From assembly GCA_965199235.1 (NCBI GenBank), contig CBDAQU010000002.1, positions 1,240,001 through 1,304,000 of the forward strand: DNA of 64,000 nt, in the 5' to 3' direction. The stretch's first letter is position 1. Every line of letters starts with the position of its first letter. Under the pieces are notes generated by a model. That model saw only the letters and a program-made list of their open reading frames with translations, had not been told where the DNA came from and did no database searches. The translations under genes and the position numbers were made by a program. Source of the stretch: BOG-908 sp965199235 (GTDB taxonomy: Bacteria > Pseudomonadota > Alphaproteobacteria > Acetobacterales > Acetobacteraceae). Below, in pieces: positions 7,874 to 16,647 of this stretch.

Positions 7874-8857
7874 TCAGAACACGGCATGGTCCCCCCGCTC
7901 CGGCGCTGCGTCGCCATCCACGAGCTTCTTGTAGAACTCGAACAGGGTCTCGGTCCCGACCGAGGGGGTGGCGGCAGCGTCGTAGCGTCCCGTCTCGGGG
8001 TTCAGCACCAGCATCGACTCCGTGGCGTAGTAGCGGCCGATGCGTGCTAGTTCGGCCTTCTCCGAGAGAGACGGCGCGAGGAGGGCGGCGGCGTTCAGCG
8101 TGGAGATGACGCTGTCGAGTAGCGCCAACGGCACGCGGCGGAAACGGGGCTTGCGGCCCAGCAAGGCAAACAGGGCCTCGCCTTGCTGGCGTGGCGTGAT
8201 CGCCTCGCCGGGGCCGCCGATCGGCAGCACACGGTTCCAGCGGCGATCGTCCTCGAGGCAGTCGGCGAGGTAATTGGCCAGATCGTCATCGCTGATCGGC
8301 TTGCAGGCCGTCAGCGCACCGTCACCGAAGACTAAAAATGACTTGCCACGTTTTACTCGCTCGACCTGTCCGGACAGCGACTTGAAGAAGGCGGTCGGCC
8401 GAACGATCGAGAACATGAGATCGGATTCGATCAGTGCCGCCTCGAACGCCAGCTTGGCATGCTGAAACCCGAGCAAGGGCTTCTGCACGCAGATCGCCGA
8501 GAGAAGGACGAAGTGGCCCACGCCTAGGCGGCTCGCCGCCGCGAGCACATTGACATGGGCCTGATGATCGATAGCCCACGCGTCCCGGGGCGCACCGGTG
8601 CGCGAGGCCATGCAGGACACCACGGCGTCGAACCGTTCGCCGCGAAATCCGTCGCGTGCGATGCTGACCGGATTGCGCACGTCAACAAGACGGGTCTCGA
8701 GGCCATCGACGGCCAGCGCGCCGCCCAGGCCGGTGCGGGCAAAGCATACGACGTCATGCCCGCGCCGCATCAGCGTGGCCAGCGTCGCGCGACCGATGGT
8801 GCCTGTGGCACCAAGGAGACAGACTCGGATCGAGGTGCGAGGGCGAGCGGCGATCAT
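7874..8857 (-). CDS. bciA: Divinyl chlorophyllide a 8-vinyl-reductase (NADPH), BciA-type
   Basis: 327 residues from ATG 8857 (AGGA just upstream); the open frame reaches further upstream but only through repeat sequence. It opens with RVCLLGATGTIGRATLATL, an NADP-binding atypical SDR motif. FVLLSAICVQKPLLGFQHAK, IVRPTAFFKSLSGQ, FGDGALTACKPISDDDLA and RIGRYYATESMLV are the conserved blocks of BciA. The enzyme reduces the C8 vinyl group of divinyl (proto)chlorophyllide in bacteriochlorophyll synthesis. No other photosynthesis gene is in the window, so it is an outlier or part of a dispersed set. Confidence 0.88.
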   Translation of the reverse strand: MIAARPRTSIRVCLLGATGTIGRATLATLMRRGHDVVCFARTGLGGALAVDGLETRLVDVRNPVSIARDGFRGERFDAVVSCMASRTGAPRDAWAIDHQAHVNVLAAASRLGVGHFVLLSAICVQKPLLGFQHAKLAFEAALIESDLMFSIVRPTAFFKSLSGQVERVKRGKSFLVFGDGALTACKPISDDDLANYLADCLEDDRRWNRVLPIGGPGEAITPRQQGEALFALLGRKPRFRRVPLALLDSVISTLNAAALLAPSLSEKAELARIGRYYATESMLVLNPETGRYDAAATPSVGTETLFEFYKKLVDGDAAPERGDHAVF

Positions 8858-8985
8858 GTCGTCCTGGTTCAAGGATGCTCCCCGCCGATCGATATCTCCA
8901 CCGTACGTCGGAAGCCCGCCTTCCAGAACCATGGAATCACCAATAGGGTGATACGAAGGACTGTCCGCTTCGGTATGTCTCTCGC

Positions 8986-9010
8986 CCGGAAGCGGACAGT
9001 CCGCTTCCGG
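8986..9010. repeat. 25-bp perfect palindrome with a partial neighbour copy
   Basis: Arms CCGGAAGCGGAC and GTCCGCTTCCGG pair perfectly around one central A. A shorter related unit GGACTGTCCGCTTCGG lies at 8958-8973, just downstream on the plus strand of the bciA start. It may be a dispersed intergenic palindromic repeat, or act as an attenuator or binding site ahead of bciA on the minus strand. No function is shown. Confidence 0.6.
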
Positions 9011-9023
9011 CCAAAAGCAGCCA

Positions 9024-9802
9024 TTACGGGCATCCTCCAACCGCCTGCGCCCGTCCAATTACCCGCGCCACCGTCGTATGCGTCCAAGCGCACCCACGGC
9101 GTGGTGTCGGAACACCGAGCGCTGTCAGCTCACGCGCCATACCAACAAGCGTCATGACCCCGTTCTGCCTCAGCCTCTCGATCTCAATCCGAACCCGACG
9201 CGCCGTGCGATCCGCCTCCTCTGCCCGGACAGAAGCCGCAGTAGCCGCACAGGGCGCCGCTGACGGCCGATACCCCCGATCCCCGCCCAGCACCGCACCG
9301 CACCGCGAGCCTTCGCTGCCGCCAACGCCGCTCGTGTGCGCTCGCTGATCAGCTCGCGCTCCTTCTGCGCCATCGCAGCATAGATCCGCATCATCAGGTC
9401 GTCGGCCCCCGGCATGTCCGCGGCCCGGACCGAGTAACCGTCCTCGAGCAGCTGCGACAGCGTGTGAGCGCGGCGCGTGATGCGGTCGAGGCGGGCCGCG
9501 ACCAGCATCGCTCCAAGCTGTCGGCATCGCGCCAGTGCCGCCTGGAACCCCGGTCGGCGGTCATCCTTGCCGCTGGCGATGTCGGAGAACTCCTCGATCA
9601 GCGTCCAGCCCTGCGCGGCCACGAAGGCCCGGACAGAGGCTTGTTGCGCCTCCATCCCGAGCCCGCTATGGCCCTGCTCGGCGGTCGACACGCGGTAGAG
9701 CGCCACCGCGTATCGCGTCGGTTGCGGCCGGCGGCCATCAGCCTGCCTCGCCCAGGCGATAGATGCTGTAGCTGCCTTTAGCGCCGGCGCTGCCTGGTCC
9801 AT
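9024..9802 (-). pseudogene. Serine recombinase, frameshifted
   Basis: The first ~170 residues include YAVALYRVSTAEQGHSGLG (catalytic Ser region), FSDIASGKDDRRPGF, LDRITRRAHTLSQLLEDG and MAQKERELISERTRAALAAA, a complete serine-recombinase catalytic domain. Near 9285-9300 a short insertion (a GTGCG duplication) shifts the frame. The C-terminal part RIEIERLRQNGVMTLVGMAR..LTALGVPTP continues in another frame to 9024. So the DNA-binding tail is out of frame. The true start is uncertain because the 5' end overlaps the DUF3489 gene. A second, shorter remnant of the same family lies at 49880-50145. Confidence 0.8.
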
Positions 9803-10409
9803 TCTTATGAACGCGGTCCAGCACCTCGACGGTGTGACCCTTCTTTTTCAAGCTCGCGAAAAAACCTCGGACGGTGTGCTGGGCCCAGCCGGTCGTCTCC
9901 GCCACGTTTGCGATGGTGGCGCCCTCGGGACGGCGCAGGAGGGTGAGGACGGCCTGCTGCTTGGTGCCCTGTCGTGGTCCGCGTGCGGAGCCGGTCGGTC
10001 GAGGCGCTGAACCCAGCGCCGCGCGAAGAGCGGCAACGGCGTCCACCAGCGGCTCGCGTTCGGTCGTGGCATCCCAGCAAGCGAGCAGCGCGGCCGCGGT
10101 ATCGCGCAGCTTAGGCCGGTGTTGCGGGCGAGGAGGCGCTACGCGCGGCTCAGCAGGCAAGGCTAAGTCGTTGGCAGCCGCCGCCTCGTCTGTTGCACCG
10201 GGTTCCACGTCCGATGCTGGGGCGGGATCCTCGTTTCCCGCACCGATGGCTTGTCGCCCGGCGGCGGTGATGCTGAGCCCGATGACGTCGCCGTCGAGCT
10301 TCCAGCTGGTGCTAGCCCGGGCTGTACCGAAGCCGCCTGCATGCGCGCCCGCAATGCATGGCTTCGTGGCTCGCTGTAATATTGACGACTGTGTGTCGGA
10401 GAGGGTCAT
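9738..10409 (-). CDS. DUF3489 domain-containing protein
   Basis: 223 residues from ATG 10409 (CCAGGAACTCAAG upstream). It begins MTLSDTQSSILQRA and ends with a helix-turn-helix-like domain: QAVLTLLRRPEGATIANVAE, TTGWAQHTVRGFFASLKKKG, YSIYRLGEAG. These are features of DUF3489 proteins, which often accompany serine recombinases as here (its 3' end overlaps the recombinase frame). The stretch after residue 14 is unlike the usual N-terminal repeat, so part of that domain may be deleted or shifted. Probably a DNA-binding accessory protein; function unknown. Confidence 0.75.
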   Translation of the reverse strand: MTLSDTQSSILQRATKPCIAGAHAGGFGTARASTSWKLDGDVIGLSITAAGRQAIGAGNEDPAPASDVEPGATDEAAAANDLALPAEPRVAPPRPQHRPKLRDTAAALLACWDATTEREPLVDAVAALRAALGSAPRPTGSARGPRQGTKQQAVLTLLRRPEGATIANVAETTGWAQHTVRGFFASLKKKGHTVEVLDRVHKNGPGSAGAKGSYSIYRLGEAG

Positions 10410-10713
10410 CTTGAGTTCCTGGTCGAGCGCCCGACCATCGGGGGCTGCTACCAGGGCAAGTCCCGGATGGCCGGGACTGCGCGATACACGTGAGTTCGTA
10501 TTGCTCTGGTCATGGAGCAAGCCAAGCCTATTCTCGTGGCTGGTGTAGATGAATGTCTCGATGTGGCCGAGAGCGGACTTGCAGGTCTGGATAGGCTAGG
10601 ACAAAAAGCTGCCGTTCGTGCGGCCCTAGCATTTTATCGCTGTCTGTCCCCCATTTGTTGCAGTTCCACCCCCTCTGTGCGCATCCCATAGCGGACTCTG
10701 ACCGACTTAGTTT

Positions 10714-11097
10714 TCAAGTCGTCCGAGCAAGCCACGCGAGGATAATTGCGAGCGTCGTGATTATGAGAGGCACAAACACCATGACAGGGCCGCTCCAGAT
10801 GGGATTACCTTGCAACACCGTGAGAGAGATCAACGTCGCCAGACCGGCGCTGAGCGCGATTATTAATGCGCCATAAGGCGCCAAGCGCCGCGCAAAGAGT
10901 AAGGCAACCCCAAGAAGGTCGAGCGAGCCTGTTACGTAGCGGAACCACTGGCCCCATCCGATAGCGGTGAAGTAATCTATGGTGTTACCTGTTCCGGTTA
11001 GTTTTGTAGTTCCCACAATCGCAAAAATGAGGCCAATAAAGCCGCGGAGGGTCCAAGCCGTGATTCGCCGCCGTTTTCTTGATATTTCGGCCATCAT
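10714..11097 (-). CDS. DoxX-like family membrane protein
   Basis: 127 residues, ATG 11097 with AAGGA upstream. Four hydrophobic helices, roughly at residues 15-36, 48-68, 73-95 and 100-123, and GLIFAIVGTTKLTG in the first helix (G-x-x-K-L) fit the DoxX-like fold. Its neighbours are remnants and give no hint of substrate. The base composition is less GC-rich than the flanks, which may mean transfer. Confidence 0.75.
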   Translation of the reverse strand: MMAEISRKRRRITAWTLRGFIGLIFAIVGTTKLTGTGNTIDYFTAIGWGQWFRYVTGSLDLLGVALLFARRLAPYGALIIALSAGLATLISLTVLQGNPIWSGPVMVFVPLIITTLAIILAWLARTT

Positions 11098-11439
11098 TTT
11101 GTCCTTGCGAGAGTGGCTCTACGAAATTGCCCCAGAACGGGTCGTCACCAGCACTAAAGTTCCAGGGCGGCCGCTCATGGCCACGACAGTTACACAATTT
11201 TGTTGTGGCAGCGATGGTTGTCAGCCGCTACTAATCGAATAACCTTGTGCCGTCCGCATCGAAGGCTGCTGCCCGCAGCCGTCGTTTGGCTTTCCACCTA
11301 TCCCGGTCAAGCCTACACTGGTCACCACGTCCGCTTCTGGGTAATTGGCCTAGGCGACTGACCGGCCGAGATGAGGCGCAAAGCAGACCCAAAGCGCTTG
11401 ACTTAGTCGTTCGCTCCACACAGCCGCTACCCCGCCCAT
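11098..11439. other. Intergenic stretch, no gene recognised
   Basis: Short open frames exist on both strands, but none has a recognisable motif, a ribosome site or consistent codon bias. The DoxX promoter should lie at its left end. Confidence 0.4.
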
Positions 11440-11652
11440 TTGTTCGAGGGCAATGCTTATGGTGGAAATAGCGTCCAATCGGCAATGCTCTCGGCGCTGG
11501 AGAAGCTGAGCCGCACGCTGGTCGCCAACTTCGCGATTGCCACCTTCAACGGTCACAAGGAGTATGGCGAGACTGAGACATGCCCCGGCACCAACCTGCT
11601 GCCGGCCGTGCAGGCACTGCGCACCAAGCTTAACCTTTCAGCCCCTATGTTC
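11440..11652 (+). pseudogene. N-acetylmuramoyl-L-alanine amidase (Amidase_2/PGRP-type) C-terminal stump
   Basis: The frame reads AYGGNSVQSAMLSALEKLSR, FNGHKEYGETETCPGTNL, LPAVQALRTKL. G-H-K-E-Y...C-P-G-x-x-L is the zinc-binding and substrate end of type-2 amidases. The N-terminal half with the first His ligand is missing, and the frame runs on into the next gene without a natural end. So it is a truncated cell-wall hydrolase, perhaps from a prophage (inference). Confidence 0.6.
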
Positions 11653-11660
11653 CGCAAGTT

Positions 11661-12068
11661 GTGGTGCGCGGACTCGCCGCCTGCCTGCTGCTGCTATCCG
11701 TCCTGCTCGGGGCGGGGCGGCTGTTCACCGGCGTCGTTTACGGGGTCGACTCGCCCATAGCCTATCTCGTGCTGAAGACTACGCCAAGCGCGAGGATGGA
11801 ACGCTCCGAAGCCGAGGGGCGTCCGATCGCGAAGGAGATCGTGCTAGACGCGGAGGAGCCGCAGCTTTCCTATGGCTGGCTATATTTCGGGCTAATGCGG
11901 GCGGCACCGTTCTTGATCGCCTTCATGGTGGCGGCATCTGCGTTGCTGCTGGCGACGCGCCCGCGCCGGGAGCGAGGCTTCTGTTCGCATAGAACGGCAG
12001 CGCGACCGCCTCCCGCAGGAAGGATACCGCCACTGACCATCAAACGGCGAACGGTCCCGGCTTCATAA
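11661..12068 (+). CDS. Small membrane protein of unknown function, 3' end probably replaced
   Basis: GTG 11661 begins MVRGLAACLLLLSVLLGAG, one membrane segment. An extracytoplasmic stretch of about 60 residues follows, then a second segment APFLIAFMVAASALLLATRP. After about residue 100 the frame continues through sequence that belongs, on the other strand, to the YdcF stump, so the last ~30 residues are probably foreign. No family recognised. Confidence 0.45.
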   Translation: MVRGLAACLLLLSVLLGAGRLFTGVVYGVDSPIAYLVLKTTPSARMERSEAEGRPIAKEIVLDAEEPQLSYGWLYFGLMRAAPFLIAFMVAASALLLATRPRRERGFCSHRTAARPPPAGRIPPLTIKRRTVPAS

Positions 12069-12265
12069 CGGGCCAGCGCCTCGCCCAAACGAGCGCGTAA
12101 CCTCGGCGAGGGCTGACCGTTCACATCGACGGTATTACCGAACACCACGGCGAGGTCGCAGGCGCGTGGGCTGGCGGAAAAGCCTGCGATGGACAAGGCG
12201 GCGAGGTAGAGGCCGCCAAGCGCTAATGTGGCCGTCGCGAAACATGGGTTCAGGCTTAGTTTCAC
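12000..12265 (-). pseudogene. YdcF/DUF218 family protein, N-terminal stump
   Basis: From GTG 12265 the frame gives KLSLNPCFATATLALGG, a membrane segment, then ACDLAVVFGNTVDVNGQPS, PRLRARLGEALARYEAG and RRLMVSGG. This is the start of a DUF218 domain (V-V-x-G...R-L-x-x-A-x-x-L-Y). Similarity stops at about 12000, where the opposite-strand membrane gene takes over. A join between two broken genes is the simplest reading. Element copy 2 lies immediately upstream. Confidence 0.65.
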
Positions 12266-12296
12266 AGGAGCTGAGATATGTCCATGCGGGTTAGTA

Positions 12297-12484
12297 TGTG
12301 AAGCAGCACCCAAGTGGGACCCCCCTCTATATGCGACTTAAGCTTTTGTGATCATTTGCTGCATTCGCTCGGGGTGGGGTCCCGATCGGCGCCGATCGGG
12401 ACTCCACCCATCAGACACAGATGGCGGCGTCATCAATGGTTAGCTGAAGCTTCGACAGGGGTCCCACTTGGGTGCTGATTCACA
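12297..12484. mobile_element. Inverted-repeat miniature element, copy 2
   Basis: 188 bp, left end TGTGAAGCAGCACCCAAGTG, right end CACTTGGGTGCTGATTCACA. The central palindrome at 12372-12409 is 38 bp with one G-T mismatch. CATCAGACACA at 12409-12419 groups it with copy 3 and separates it from copies 1 and 4. No clear target duplication at its flanks. Confidence 0.88.
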
Positions 12485-12984
12485 ACCTTGGCCCTCTGAT
12501 GGCGGACTTGGCAGCCCCGCCAGGAGATCCAGACTAGAGCTGAGGCTTGCAGAGTTCACCGTCAGTGAGCTCCTATGCGGTTCAGGCGTCGGAGCTTCTT
12601 GTCGTTCACCACCACGCCCTAGTGGCGAAGCGAAACTCCGTGTCGACGTCGCCGCTGACAGCGGGCAGGCGGCAGAGCCGTCTTCCGTGTGTGCGCGCGG
12701 CCTGCACGCCGACCATCGGCATTTCCGGTCCCGGTGACAGCCGGAGCATCGGCTGCGTTCCGGCACTCGGTCGCATAATCTCACCTCATGTGAGGGATGA
12801 ATCTTTCTGGCTTGCGTGAAGTGCTGCCGGCCATCAGCCTTTCGTTTCGGCGGCGCTGGTGGGGGCGCCGGGCTGGATCGGGTCGTGTGCTGCGGCCGTG
12901 CGGCGCCGGAACGGGGGTGGGTTCAATGACGACGGAGACGCGGAACGCAAAGGCTGTTTCAGTAAGCCCGAAGAGCGGTGTGGC
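12485..12984. other. Upstream region of the TonB-receptor module
   Basis: About 500 bp without a supported gene. The TonB-receptor frame is open back to 12859, but that part is arginine/glycine-rich and lacks a signal peptide. Promoter and regulatory sites of the module should lie here; I could not single out a motif. Confidence 0.4.
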
Positions 12985-15477
12985 GTGAGATCGCGGTGCC
13001 GGCGACCTTTCCGGCGCCGCCTGGCTGCCGGCACTGCTGCTTGGGTGTCATTTCTGCTGGCGCCGCACGCAGGCGACGCGGCAACGCCGGACGGCCCGGC
13101 ACCGGTCAAGCCCGCCGGGGCTCCTCACCGGAAGCCGGATGAGATCATCGTCACCTCGTCGCGCCGCGTCCAGCATGTCGAGGAAGTTCCATACGCTATC
13201 ACGGTCATCGGCGCCAAGCAGCTCGCGCAGGCCAACGTCACCGACCTGCAGTCGCTCGCGACGCAGGTGCCAGGCCTGGCGGAATTCAACTACGGTGCGC
13301 GTGCGGCCGGCTCGGAAGCACCCAACATTCGCGGCATCAACGCCACGGGAACTCCGACGCGGCTGCTGCGCACTTTCGAGCAGAACCCTGTCGGCACCTA
13401 TATCGGCAACGCGCCGGTGGACGACTCCTATTTCCAGCTGTTCGACATCAACCGCGTCGAGGTGCTGAAGGGGCCGCAGGGCACTCTGTACGGTGCCGGC
13501 TCGCTGGGCGGCGCGGTCCGGATCATTCCAAACGAGCCGACACTGGACCGGATATCGGGGAACGTGGAGGTCGGCACCTCGGTCTATGCGGGCGCGGGCT
13601 CCCTCGGCAACCGGGAGACCGGCGTAATCAACATTCCGCTGACCGACAAGCTGGCGGTGCGGCTTGGCGCATACAACAACTACGATCCAGGCTGGATCGA
13701 CGTCTACGGCCTGTTCTCGCGGACCAACGATACGATATCCGGCATACCGTTGCCCGCCAACCGCACCGACCCGATCAACAGCCCCGGCATCCCACACCAG
13801 CGCGACAACTGGAACACGACGCGCAGTTTTACCACGCGCGACAGCATATTATGGCAGCCTGTCCAGGATGTGCGCGCGGAATTTTCCTGGCTGCATACCA
13901 GAACCAACGGCGATGGCGGGCCGGAGGTGAACCCGGATTTTCCCGGCGGCCCCTACCCGATCGACCCGAGGCTGACCTATCCCGCAGGCAGCGACCATCG
14001 CGAGTTTTCGCAGGTCGAGCAGCCGTTCTCTCGCGACTCGAACCTGTACACCGTGGATCTGTCCTACGACGCAGGCTTTGCCACGCTGTCCTCGACCACC
14101 TCCTACCACACCACGCGCGGGTCGACGATCACCGACTACACGTATGGCCTGGCCGGCATCGATAACGGTGCATTTCTGTCCTACTACGCGGGCACGCCGA
14201 CCAACCCACGCTTCGTCCAGGACCAACTGTTCACCGACAACTCTTCGACGGTGGCCGAGGAGGTGAAGCTGGTCTCCAAAACCGGACCGGACAAGCCGCT
14301 CGACTACATCGTCGGCGTTTTCTACCAAAGCGACTCACGTGTGGGCACCTGGACCATCGGCGATCCAGGTTCGCCGGAGCGCGCCGCCGAACAGGGCTGC
14401 CTGCCGGCCTGCGCCATCGCGGTCGCCCCGGGCGACATCACCTTCAACCTCGACGACCACCAGAACTTCCGCGACGTGTCGGTCTACGGCGACCTGACAT
14501 GGCATTTCCTGCAGCATGCCCAGGCGACGTTCGGCCTGCGGCACCTGGAGCAGAGCTTCACCGACTCGCAGCTCTACGTGGACTACACCTTCCCGACCCT
14601 TGTGCCGGCGACGCAGCACAACCAGTCGGCGTCGAAGACCATCTTCAAGTTCGACACCTCCTACGAATACATGCACCGACAATTCGTCTACGCATTGTGG
14701 TCGCAGGGTTTCCGGCGCGGCGGTGCGAACTCAGAACCGTCGAGCGGGCCCTTCAAGGAAAGCTCCGTCCTGGACACCTACCAGCCCGATACGACGAATA
14801 ATTACGAGGTCGGGCTAAAAGGCCGGCTGGCCGGCGGGATGACCTACGCCGTGGCAGGGTTCTACATCGATTGGAGCAACCCGCAGATCTTCTCAAGCCT
14901 GCCTTCCGGCAATGTCGGCGTCTACAACGCCAACACCGCCGTGTCGAAAGGCTTCGAGGCCGAACTGGCGGGCCCGCTGCCCCTGCCGGTTCCGGGCTTT
15001 TCGTTCTCCTTCGGCTACACCTACGCCGCGGCGGCGCTGACCAGCGACTTCTCGCTGCCCGCCAATAACGGCGCGGGCGTCATCGTCCCCGGGCTGCTGT
15101 CGGGACGCAGCGGGCAGCAGCTTCCGGGCAGCCCGCGCAACAGCCTGCAGGTGTCGCTGTCTTACGCGACCGACGTCGCGCCGGACTACTTCCTCGACCT
15201 TAACGTCAACGCGGTGTATCGCAATGCCGAGCCGCTCGATGTGGCGCCGACCTTGGGCAGCAGCTCGGTTCAGTTCTCGTCGGACTACAAGATCGTGAAC
15301 CTCTCGGCGACGTTGCGCCACGATGCCTGGCGCGCCACCCTGTTCGTCGACAACGCGCTGAACAAGCGCGAAATCCTTGCGCCGCCCTCGCAGCCCAACG
15401 AGCTCAACAACCTGACCGACGACTACCTGGTCAACCCGCCGCTCGAGGTCGGCGTGCGTCTCGGCTACGTCTTCTGA
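12985..15477 (+). CDS. TonB-dependent outer-membrane receptor
   Basis: 830 residues from GTG 12985, chosen because it yields a signal peptide (RSRCRRPFRRRLAAG, then a hydrophobic run ending HAGDA-ATP). The plug domain shows DEIIVTSSRRVQHVEEVP (TonB-box-like), APNIRGINATGT, INRVEVLKGPQGTLYGAGS and LGGAVRIIPNEPT. The beta-barrel repeats end in VGVRLGYVF with a terminal Phe, as required for outer-membrane insertion. The substrate is unknown; plug and barrel resemble the wide iron-complex/nutrient receptor group. First gene of a seven-gene plus-strand module, 1 bp before the MFS gene. Confidence 0.93.
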   Translation: MRSRCRRPFRRRLAAGTAAWVSFLLAPHAGDAATPDGPAPVKPAGAPHRKPDEIIVTSSRRVQHVEEVPYAITVIGAKQLAQANVTDLQSLATQVPGLAEFNYGARAAGSEAPNIRGINATGTPTRLLRTFEQNPVGTYIGNAPVDDSYFQLFDINRVEVLKGPQGTLYGAGSLGGAVRIIPNEPTLDRISGNVEVGTSVYAGAGSLGNRETGVINIPLTDKLAVRLGAYNNYDPGWIDVYGLFSRTNDTISGIPLPANRTDPINSPGIPHQRDNWNTTRSFTTRDSILWQPVQDVRAEFSWLHTRTNGDGGPEVNPDFPGGPYPIDPRLTYPAGSDHREFSQVEQPFSRDSNLYTVDLSYDAGFATLSSTTSYHTTRGSTITDYTYGLAGIDNGAFLSYYAGTPTNPRFVQDQLFTDNSSTVAEEVKLVSKTGPDKPLDYIVGVFYQSDSRVGTWTIGDPGSPERAAEQGCLPACAIAVAPGDITFNLDDHQNFRDVSVYGDLTWHFLQHAQATFGLRHLEQSFTDSQLYVDYTFPTLVPATQHNQSASKTIFKFDTSYEYMHRQFVYALWSQGFRRGGANSEPSSGPFKESSVLDTYQPDTTNNYEVGLKGRLAGGMTYAVAGFYIDWSNPQIFSSLPSGNVGVYNANTAVSKGFEAELAGPLPLPVPGFSFSFGYTYAAAALTSDFSLPANNGAGVIVPGLLSGRSGQQLPGSPRNSLQVSLSYATDVAPDYFLDLNVNAVYRNAEPLDVAPTLGSSSVQFSSDYKIVNLSATLRHDAWRATLFVDNALNKREILAPPSQPNELNNLTDDYLVNPPLEVGVRLGYVF

Positions 15478-15478
15478 C

Positions 15479-16645
15479 ATGCAGGCGCCGCCCGGCCGCG
15501 CCCTGCTTGTCGTGAGCGCCGGCCTGCTGGCCGGCGCGGTGCCGGAAATCGTCTGGGCCAACATCCCGTCCGTCCTGACCGAGGTCGCGTCCAGGTATGG
15601 GCTCGGTGCCGCGGGGGCCAGCCTGCCCGTGCTTGCGTTCGCCGCGGGCTCGGTGCTGTCGGCGCCGCTTGCCGGGCGCTGCGTCGATGGGCGCGGCTAT
15701 CATGTGGCCATCCGCCTCGGCCTCGTGCTGTCGCCGTTGGCCGCCGTCCTGCGGCCCGGCGCGCCATTCTGGCTGCTCACCCTCGCCCAGGCGATCGCGG
15801 GGGCGTCCTTCTCGCTGATCACCGCGGCCACAATGCCGCTCATCGTAGACTGGCTGGAGCCACGGCACGTGCCTGTCGCGACCGGCCTTGCCGTCACCTG
15901 CCTGCTGGCCGGCCTGGGCGCGTCCTTGGCCGCAACACCTTTCCTGGCCGGTGCACTGGGTCTGACCGGCATGTTCACCGCGGTGGCGGTCTGCACCGTG
16001 GCGCTCTCGGCGCTGTGCCTGCCGCTGATCCGGCGCGCGCGCGCCGGCACGCTGCCGGTGCAAGGCGGGGCTTCGCTGTGGTCGCTCTGGCGCGACCGTA
16101 CGCTCTGCCTGCTGTTCGGCATGTCGTTCCTGCTCGGCGGTGCCGCCAGCGCAGTCTCCACCGTGCTGGAGCCGATCTGGGTCGCCCGCGGCCTCAGCAT
16201 GGCTTCGGCGGGTTCGGCCAATGCGTTGCTGATGGTGGGGGGTGCCGCCGGAAGCTTCGCCCTGCCTTGGCTGCTGACCCGCGGCGTCAGCGCGCGGACC
16301 GTGCTGCTCGGCTGCTCGCTGGCGGTGCTGCTGCTGACCTGGCCGCTTCTGATGGCCGCCGACGCCGGCACCGGCAAGGGCGTCGCCCTGCTGGCCGGCG
16401 TGTGCTGGATCGGCAACATCCCGGTGATGCTCACCATGCTGGAGCAGGCCGCAGGCGCCACGCGTGCCGGCAGCGCCACCAGCCTGTTCTGGGCGACGAA
16501 CAATCTGGGCTCGATTGGCGTGGTCTGGACGGTCAGCGCGATCGCCGACGCCAGCTCCTGGCGAGATGCTGCTCTAGCCACGCTCGCCCTGCTGGCGCTG
16601 AACCAGGCGGTGACGTTCGGGCTGCCGCGCCGCCGCCCGGGCTGA
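15479..16645 (+). CDS. Major facilitator superfamily transporter
   Basis: 388 residues and about 12 hydrophobic helices. GRCVDGRGYHVAIRLG after helix 2 is the loop 2-3 motif (G-x-x-x-D-x-x-G-x-x-x). The start lies one base after the receptor stop, so it is almost certainly translated from the same message. The family (drug, nucleoside or nutrient uptake and export) cannot be decided. Given the receptor, uptake across the inner membrane of what the receptor brings in, or efflux of a product, are both possible. Confidence 0.88.
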   Translation: MQAPPGRALLVVSAGLLAGAVPEIVWANIPSVLTEVASRYGLGAAGASLPVLAFAAGSVLSAPLAGRCVDGRGYHVAIRLGLVLSPLAAVLRPGAPFWLLTLAQAIAGASFSLITAATMPLIVDWLEPRHVPVATGLAVTCLLAGLGASLAATPFLAGALGLTGMFTAVAVCTVALSALCLPLIRRARAGTLPVQGGASLWSLWRDRTLCLLFGMSFLLGGAASAVSTVLEPIWVARGLSMASAGSANALLMVGGAAGSFALPWLLTRGVSARTVLLGCSLAVLLLTWPLLMAADAGTGKGVALLAGVCWIGNIPVMLTMLEQAAGATRAGSATSLFWATNNLGSIGVVWTVSAIADASSWRDAALATLALLALNQAVTFGLPRRRPG

Positions 16646-16647
16646 GC

